Source: Rikenellaceae bacterium UBA1749 (GTDB lineage Bacteria; Bacteroidota; Bacteroidia; Bacteroidales; Rikenellaceae). From it: a DNA stretch of 18,160 bases. Shown here one piece after another: positions 13,681-18,160 of the stretch. Every line of letters starts with the position of its first letter. Position 1 is the first letter of the stretch. The notes beneath the pieces are model-generated. The model did no database searches, was not told the origin of the DNA, and saw only the letters and a list, made by a program, of their open reading frames with translations. The stretch is from assembly GCA_002315675.1 (NCBI GenBank), contig DCHP01000076.1:1-18160 (forward strand), given 5' to 3'. A program made the position numbers and the translations under genes.

Positions 13681-14040
13681 ATGATTACAAAAATAGAACG
13701 CCGCGCTCGAATCAAGATGCGCATCAGAAAGGTAGTAAGCGGAACTTCAGAACAGCCAAGACTTTCAGTATTCCGCAGTAACAAACAGATTTACGCTCAA
13801 CTTATTGATGATGTTGAGGGTAAAACAATATGTCAGGCTTCTTCTCTAGATAAAGAAGTTGCAGAACAGGCTAAAGGCAAAACAAAAACTGAACAAGCTG
13901 GACTAGTAGGTAAGGCAATTGCTGAAAAAGCAAAATCTGCTGGTGTAGAAACTGTGGCTTTTGACCGTAACGGTTACCTTTACCATGGTCGTGTAAAACA
14001 ACTTGCTGATTCAGCTCGTGAAGCAGGTCTAAAATTCTAA
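13681..14040 (+). CDS. rplR: 50S ribosomal protein L18
   Basis: L18 binds 5S rRNA and anchors it in the central protuberance. The 119-residue protein has a basic N-terminus (MITKIERRARIKMRIRKVV), then QPRLSVFRSNKQIYAQLIDD, a typical L18 strand-helix core. It ends in the conserved FDRNGYLYHGRVKQLADSAREAGLKF. The length and order between rplF and rpsE are canonical. Confidence 0.98.
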   Translation: MITKIERRARIKMRIRKVVSGTSEQPRLSVFRSNKQIYAQLIDDVEGKTICQASSLDKEVAEQAKGKTKTEQAGLVGKAIAEKAKSAGVETVAFDRNGYLYHGRVKQLADSAREAGLKF

Positions 14041-14064
14041 CCCGGTAAAAGAAAATTATTTGAA

Positions 14065-14589
14065 ATGGATACAAAAAAAGTAAGAACTAGCGACGTTGAA
14101 TTCAAAGATCGTCTAGTTGCTATAAATAGAGTAACCAAGGTAACCAAGGGTGGTCGTACTTTCTCTTTCTCAGCTATCGTAGTTGTAGGTAATGAAAACG
14201 GCATAGTTGGTTATGGTCTTGGTAAGGCATCTGAAGTTACTTCTGCAATTGCAAAGGGTGTTGAAGATGCAAAGAAGAATCTTATTAAGGTTCCAGTATT
14301 GAAGAAAACAATTCCTCATGCTCAAGAAGCTCGTTTCAGTGGTTCAAGAGTTCTTATTCGTCCAGCAGCTCCTGGTACTGGAGTTTTGGCCGGTGGTGCT
14401 ATGCGTGCCGTACTTGAAAGCGTAGGAATTCACAATGTGCTAGCGAAGAGTAAAGGTTCATCAAACCCTCACAACTTGGTGAAGGCTACTTTCAATGCTC
14501 TTTCAGAACTTCGTGACCCATATACAGTTGCTAAGGTTCGTGGCATATCTTTGGATAATGTATTTAATGGCTATAAAAGGTCTAAATAA
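14065..14589 (+). CDS. rpsE: 30S ribosomal protein S5
   Basis: S5 lies at the mRNA entry and decoding side of the 30S subunit and contributes to accuracy; mutations in its N-terminal loop give spectinomycin resistance in other bacteria. The 174-residue protein has the N-terminal dsRBD-like domain (DRLVAINRVTKVTKGGRTFSFSAIVVVG) with the KVTKGG loop intact. The C-terminal part contains GTGVLAGGAMRAVLESVGI and VAKVRGISLDNV. It follows rplR by 24 bp. Confidence 0.98.
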   Translation: MDTKKVRTSDVEFKDRLVAINRVTKVTKGGRTFSFSAIVVVGNENGIVGYGLGKASEVTSAIAKGVEDAKKNLIKVPVLKKTIPHAQEARFSGSRVLIRPAAPGTGVLAGGAMRAVLESVGIHNVLAKSKGSSNPHNLVKATFNALSELRDPYTVAKVRGISLDNVFNGYKRSK

Positions 14590-14606
14590 CAGAGGAAATT
14601 AAACAA

Positions 14607-14789
14607 ATGGCAAAGATTCAAATAACACAGGTTGTCAGCCGTATTGGTGCTACTGCTCGTCAGAAAGCAACACTAGATGCGCTTGGCATTCATAAAATGC
14701 ACCAGACCAAGATTCATGAAGCTAATCCACAGATTCTGGGCATGGTAACAAAAGTTAAACATCTTGTAAAAGTAGAGGAGGCTAAATAA
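14607..14789 (+). CDS. rpmD: 50S ribosomal protein L30
   Basis: A 60-residue protein with the L30 ferredoxin-like fold: MAKIQITQVVSRIGATARQK, then TLDALGIHKMHQTKIHEANP, then GMVTKVKHLVKVEE. It is the bacterial short form without an extension and sits 17 bp after rpsE. Its stop at 14787-14789 is one base before the rplO start, which suggests translational coupling. Confidence 0.97.
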   Translation: MAKIQITQVVSRIGATARQKATLDALGIHKMHQTKIHEANPQILGMVTKVKHLVKVEEAK

Positions 14790-14790
14790 T

Positions 14791-15237
14791 ATGGACTTAT
14801 CAAATATCACTCCAGCCAAAGGCTCCACTCATCACGAAAAGAGAATAGGTAGAGGTCAGGGTTCTGGCCATGGTGGAACATCAACACGTGGACATAAGGG
14901 AGCTCAATCTCGTTCAGGTTATTCTCGTAAAAGAGGTTTTGAAGGTGGTCAGATGCCGCTACAGCGACGTCTTCCTAAATATGGTTTTACTAACACTAAT
15001 AAAGTTGAATACAAAGCTATCAACCTTGGCTTGTTAGACAAACTTGCAACTGCTGCAAAATTGACAGAGATTACTCCAGAAGAAATGTACGCTGCTGGTC
15101 TAATCAGTAAGAATGATGTTGTAAAGGTTCTGGCATTCGGTACTCTTTCAACTAAGATCAATGTTAAGGCTCATGCATTTTCAGCTTCAGCTAAAGCTGC
15201 CATTGAAGGATTGGGCGGAACTGTAACAACCCTATAA
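14791..15237 (+). CDS. rplO: 50S ribosomal protein L15
   Basis: L15 is a late-assembling 50S protein with a long, glycine- and arginine-rich N-terminal extension threaded into 23S rRNA. That extension is clear here: RIGRGQGSGHGGTSTRGHKG at residues 19-38, then QSRSGYSRKRGFEGGQMPLQRRLPKYGF. The globular C-terminal half ends VKAHAFSASAKAAIEGLGGT. Its 148 residues match the family. It lies between rpmD (1 bp gap) and secY (12 bp gap). Confidence 0.98.
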   Translation: MDLSNITPAKGSTHHEKRIGRGQGSGHGGTSTRGHKGAQSRSGYSRKRGFEGGQMPLQRRLPKYGFTNTNKVEYKAINLGLLDKLATAAKLTEITPEEMYAAGLISKNDVVKVLAFGTLSTKINVKAHAFSASAKAAIEGLGGTVTTL

Positions 15238-15249
15238 TAACCCCTTGCA

Positions 15250-16581
15250 ATGAAAAAATTTATAGAAACAATTCGCAACATCTTTAAGATTGAGGATTTA
15301 CGTAACAGAATCCTATATACTTTAGGTATACTGCTTATCTATAGATTAGGTAGTTTTGTTATCATTCCAGGAATCAATCCTAACGAGTTGGGAGCTTTGT
15401 CTGAAAAGACTCAGGATGGTCTTCTAGGTCTTCTTGATATTTTTTCAGGTGGTGCATTCTCAAATGCTTCAATTTTTGCATTGGGAATTATGCCATATAT
15501 TTCAGCTTCTATCGTAATTCAGTTGTTCGGAATAGCTATTCCTTATTTCCAGAAATTACAGAAGGAAGGTGAAAGCGGACATAGAAAAATCAATCAGTGG
15601 ACTCGTTATTTGACCATTTTGATTCTATGTATCCAGGCCCCAGCATATCTTTTGTCTCTATCTTCAGAAAGCATGGTTGGCCTACGTGCATTTGTTGTAG
15701 ATCCAACTTCTTTCATCCAGTTCCGTTTGCCATCAACAATAATTCTTATTGCTGGTACAATGTTCGTTATGTGGTTGGGTGAAAAGATTACAGACAAGGG
15801 TATCGGAAATGGTATTTCTTTAATTATCATGATCGGTATCGTAGCTCGTCTGCCTCATGCTTTATTCGCAGAATTCAATTCTAGATTCTCAACTGCCGGT
15901 GGTGGTTTTGTAATGATTATAATTGAACTTGTTCTTCTATTCCTTGTTTTTGCAGGTACAATTGCTCTGGTACAAGCCGTACGCAAAGTTCCTGTACAGT
16001 ATGCAAAAAGAATGATTGGTAACAAACAGTATGGTGGTGTTCGCCAGTACATCCCTCTCAAAATCAATGCTGCAGGTGTTATGCCTATCATTTTTGCTCA
16101 GGCAATAATGATGTTACCAATGTTGTTGACTTATTTTGAATCAACACAAGGATTTGCATCAGCATTCTCAAACATCTATGGTTTCTGGTACAATTTGATA
16201 TTCTTCTTTATGGTTGTTCTGTTCACATATTTCTACACTGCAATCACATTGAATACAGTTCAAATGGCTGATGACATGAAGCGTCAAGGTGGTTTCATTC
16301 CAGGTTACAAGCCAGGAAAACAAACTGCGAATTATCTAGACGTTACAATGACAAGAATTACCTTGCCCGGGTCTATTTGTCTTGGTATTGTAGCAATTCT
16401 TCCTGTTCTTGCCCACTTGATAGGCATTGATAATCAATTTGCTTTATTCTATGGTGGTACATCTCTTTTAATTCTTGTTGGTGTAGTTCTTGACACACTT
16501 CAACAAATTGAATCACATCTTCTGTTACGTCACTATGATGGTCTTTTGAAGAGTGGTAAACTAAAAGGTCGTACAAACTAG
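15250..16581 (+). CDS. secY: Preprotein translocase subunit SecY
   Basis: SecY is the pore subunit of the SecYEG channel in the inner membrane. The 443-residue product has ten hydrophobic helices. Signature segments are the N-terminal LRNRILYTLGILLIYRLGSFV, the plug region after FSGGAFSNASIFALGIMPYI, the SASIVIQL motif, and the cytoplasmic loop GVRQYIPLKINAAGVMPIIFAQ. FIPGYKPGKQTANYLD and the C-terminal IESHLLLRHYDGLL follow. The length is normal. It is in the usual place after rplO; map follows by 28 bp. Confidence 0.98.
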   Translation: MKKFIETIRNIFKIEDLRNRILYTLGILLIYRLGSFVIIPGINPNELGALSEKTQDGLLGLLDIFSGGAFSNASIFALGIMPYISASIVIQLFGIAIPYFQKLQKEGESGHRKINQWTRYLTILILCIQAPAYLLSLSSESMVGLRAFVVDPTSFIQFRLPSTIILIAGTMFVMWLGEKITDKGIGNGISLIIMIGIVARLPHALFAEFNSRFSTAGGGFVMIIIELVLLFLVFAGTIALVQAVRKVPVQYAKRMIGNKQYGGVRQYIPLKINAAGVMPIIFAQAIMMLPMLLTYFESTQGFASAFSNIYGFWYNLIFFFMVVLFTYFYTAITLNTVQMADDMKRQGGFIPGYKPGKQTANYLDVTMTRITLPGSICLGIVAILPVLAHLIGIDNQFALFYGGTSLLILVGVVLDTLQQIESHLLLRHYDGLLKSGKLKGRTN

Positions 16582-16609
16582 AAAAACGCATTATACATAA
16601 TAGAACTTT

Positions 16610-17383
16610 ATGATTCACTTAAAAAACGAAGAGGAAATTGAGTTAATACGAGTAGCAAACCAGCTCGTAAGCAAGACCTTAGCAGAAGTTGGCCGTGCGA
16701 TTAAGCCTGGCGTAACAACTATGAGTCTTGATACATTGGCTGAACAGTATATTCGTGATAATGGCGGTATTCCTTCGTTTAAAGGTTATGAAGGCTTTCC
16801 ATCTACTTTGTGCGTATCAGTCAATGAAGAAGTCGTTCACGGCTTTCCTTCAGACTACGTAATCAAAGAGGGTGATATTGTATCGATTGACTGTGGAGCC
16901 ATTGTGAAGGGATTTAATGGTGATTCAGCATATACTTTCCCTGTCGGGGAAATTGCTCCTGAAACTCAGGAATTGCTTGATGTAACCAAAGAGTCACTTT
17001 ATAAGGGAATTGCAGCCGCAAAGGTTGGAGGTAGAATTGGCGATATCTCCTTCGCGGTACAGAATCATGTTGAGAGTCATGGTATGGGCGTTGTGCGTGA
17101 AATGGTAGGTCATGGCTTAGGTCGTGAAATGCATGAAGATCCCCAGGTTCCTAATTACGGACGTCAGGGATCGGGTACAAAAATCAAGGATGGTTTGGTG
17201 ATTTGCATTGAACCGATGATTACCCAGGGCTCAAGGCATATTGTTTTTGGTGAAAATGGTTGGACTGTCTCAACCAAGGATCATAAACCTGCTGCACATT
17301 ATGAATTGTGTGTTGCATGTACTCAATCAGGAGTTAAAGTTCTATCAACATTCAAATACATCGATCCAACAGCGATGTACTAA
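16610..17383 (+). CDS. map: Type I methionine aminopeptidase
   Basis: This enzyme removes the N-terminal methionine from nascent proteins. Its 257 residues follow the type I pattern with all five metal ligands: Asp94 in SIDCGAIVKGFNGDSAYTF, Asp105 in the same stretch, His168 in GHGLGREMHEDP, Glu201 in CIEPM, and Glu232 in AHYE. The catalytic histidine of VVHGFP is His77. No N-terminal zinc-finger extension is present. The C-terminus (TQSGVKVLSTFKYIDPTAMY) differs from the usual tail but is not shortened. Its placement after secY is standard in Bacteroidota, which lack adk here. infA starts 19 bp downstream. Confidence 0.97.
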   Translation: MIHLKNEEEIELIRVANQLVSKTLAEVGRAIKPGVTTMSLDTLAEQYIRDNGGIPSFKGYEGFPSTLCVSVNEEVVHGFPSDYVIKEGDIVSIDCGAIVKGFNGDSAYTFPVGEIAPETQELLDVTKESLYKGIAAAKVGGRIGDISFAVQNHVESHGMGVVREMVGHGLGREMHEDPQVPNYGRQGSGTKIKDGLVICIEPMITQGSRHIVFGENGWTVSTKDHKPAAHYELCVACTQSGVKVLSTFKYIDPTAMY

Positions 17384-17402
17384 AAAAGAGGATTATTTTT
17401 AT

Positions 17403-17621
17403 ATGGCTAAACAAGCAGCAATCGAAAAAGACGGTACAGTTGTCGAAGCACTGAGTAATGCGATGTTCCGTGTTGAACTAGATAATGGACATGTGCTTAC
17501 AGCGCATATTTCAGGTAAGATGCGTTTGCACTATATCAAAATTCTTCCTGGTGACAAAGTAAAGGTGGAGATGTCACCATATGATCTTACAAAAGGTCGT
17601 ATCTCATTCCGCTACAAATAA
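17403..17621 (+). CDS. infA: Translation initiation factor IF-1
   Basis: IF-1 blocks the A site of the 30S subunit during initiation and assists IF-2 and IF-3. The 72-residue product is a single S1-like OB fold: KDGTVVEALSNAMFRVELDNGHVLTAHISGKMR, then HYIKILPGDKVKVEMSPYDLTKGRISFRYK, matching the family over its whole length. I used the ATG at 17403; the frame continues further upstream, but those residues lie inside map and lack IF-1 similarity. Confidence 0.98.
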   Translation: MAKQAAIEKDGTVVEALSNAMFRVELDNGHVLTAHISGKMRLHYIKILPGDKVKVEMSPYDLTKGRISFRYK

Positions 17622-17640
17622 TTTTTAACAAAAGAAAACA

Positions 17641-17757
17641 ATGAAAGTTAGAGCTTCAATCAAAAAACGCTCCGAAGATTGTAAAATCGTTCGTAGAAAA
17701 GGTCGCCTTTATGTGATCTGCAAGAAGAACCCTAAACTAAAACAACGTCAGGGTTAA
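17641..17757 (+). CDS. rpmJ: 50S ribosomal protein L36
   Basis: The 38-residue ORF reads MKVRASIKKRSEDCKIVRRK and ends KKNPKLKQRQG, a clear L36. Classical L36 holds a zinc with Cys11, Cys14, Cys27 and His33. Here the positions are Ser11, Cys14, Cys27 and Leu33, so two of four ligands are lost and stable zinc binding is unlikely. Such C-minus L36 proteins are known in other bacteria. It starts 19 bp after infA. Confidence 0.97.
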   Translation: MKVRASIKKRSEDCKIVRRKGRLYVICKKNPKLKQRQG

Positions 17758-17780
17758 TCAACCCGACTCCGGAATTCCGG
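17751..17780 (+). promoter_or_regulatory. Two small hairpins between rpmJ and rpsM
   Basis: GGGTT at 17751-17755 pairs with AACCC at 17760-17764, and CCGG-AATT-CCGG at 17769-17780 forms a second stem. Both sit in the 56-bp gap before rpsM, the largest gap in the ribosomal cluster after the leader. They might influence rpsM translation, as S4 does at the alpha operon leader in E. coli, or stabilise processed ends. Confidence 0.35.
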
Positions 17781-17813
17781 TTAATTTGTTGAATTAAAAA
17801 AAATTAATTAAAT

Positions 17814-18160
17814 ATGGCACGTATAGTCGGAGTTGACTTACCAAAAAACAAGAGAGGTGTAATTGGTCTTACATACATCTATGGTATTGGCCGTAGCCTT
17901 TCCTCTCAGATTCTTGCTAAAGCAGGAGTTGATGAAAATATTAAAGTAGATGCATGGTCAGATGCTCAGGTTGCAGCAATTCGTGGCGCAATCGCTGAAT
18001 TAGGTATCCAGGTAGAAGGTGAATTACGTTCAACTATCCAGTTGAATATCAAACGTCTGATGGATATCGGTTGCTACCGCGGTATCCGTCACCGTATCGG
18101 GCTTCCTCTACGTGGACAGAGTACTAAGAATAATGCTCGTACACGTAAGGGTAAGAAGAA
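17814..18160 (+). CDS. rpsM: 30S ribosomal protein S13 (3' truncated by the window)
   Basis: S13 lies in the 30S head and contacts the 50S subunit and P-site tRNA. The ATG at 17814 opens MARIVGVDLPKNKRGVIGLTYIYGIGRS, with the helix-two-turn-helix region and the conserved CYRGIRHRIGLPLRGQSTKNNARTRKG basic segment near the end. 115 codons are visible and the window ends about ten residues short of the usual C-terminus. It normally begins the alpha operon (rpsM-rpsK-rpsD-rpoA-rplQ), which should continue past the window. Confidence 0.97.
   Translation, partial: MARIVGVDLPKNKRGVIGLTYIYGIGRSLSSQILAKAGVDENIKVDAWSDAQVAAIRGAIAELGIQVEGELRSTIQLNIKRLMDIGCYRGIRHRIGLPLRGQSTKNNARTRKGKK

Overview
The window reads as a chromosomal segment of a low-GC Bacteroidales bacterium (Bacteroidota; genus not determinable by eye). 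Three things point there. Start codons lack Shine-Dalgarno sequences and sit in A-rich leaders. Several intergenic regions carry the Bacteroidota -7 promoter element TAnnTTTG. The proteins (single-domain Pta, LrgAB, a CBS-type ClC, a DUF1080 protein, short lipoproteins, the ribosomal proteins) look like Bacteroidales versions.

Layout. Positions 2-499 hold the 3' end of a large, probably secreted protein. Positions 500-1368 have no intact gene; they contain frame-2 open stretches that may be gene remnants and a very strong plus-strand terminator at 1190-1233. Minus-strand genes then run from pta (start 5251) through ackA and a flavodoxin lipoprotein to a DUF1080 protein (end 1369). The gaps are 52, 33 and 42 bp with no clear terminator, so this is probably one transcription unit: the Pta-AckA acetate/ATP pathway followed by two envelope proteins. 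A small lipoprotein and a doubtful 64-aa ORF follow, also on the minus strand. On the plus strand lie lrgAB, which overlap and look translationally coupled, and a ClC chloride protein with two CBS domains. Convergent to ClC is a minus-strand pair, an M20 dipeptidase and era, 7 bp apart. Their terminator hairpin lies across the 3' end of the ClC gene. A plus-strand LolA-like periplasmic protein comes next.

From 12593 a well-formed promoter drives the second half of the spc ribosomal operon: rpsH-rplF-rplR-rpsE-rpmD-rplO-secY-map-infA-rpmJ-rpsM, with rpsM cut by the window end. The genes that normally precede rpsH (rplE, rpsN) are absent.

Most notable observations: the spc operon broken immediately before rpsH, with a new promoter; an exported flavodoxin that appears fused to a cystatin-like C-terminal domain (QVVSG motif) and has a perfect 17-bp hairpin inside its signal-peptide codons; a ClC whose internal proton glutamate is replaced by valine; a ribosomal protein L36 with two of four zinc ligands lost; and the unexplained 500-1368 region with its orphan terminator. 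No CRISPR array, tRNA, rRNA or intact transposase gene was seen.
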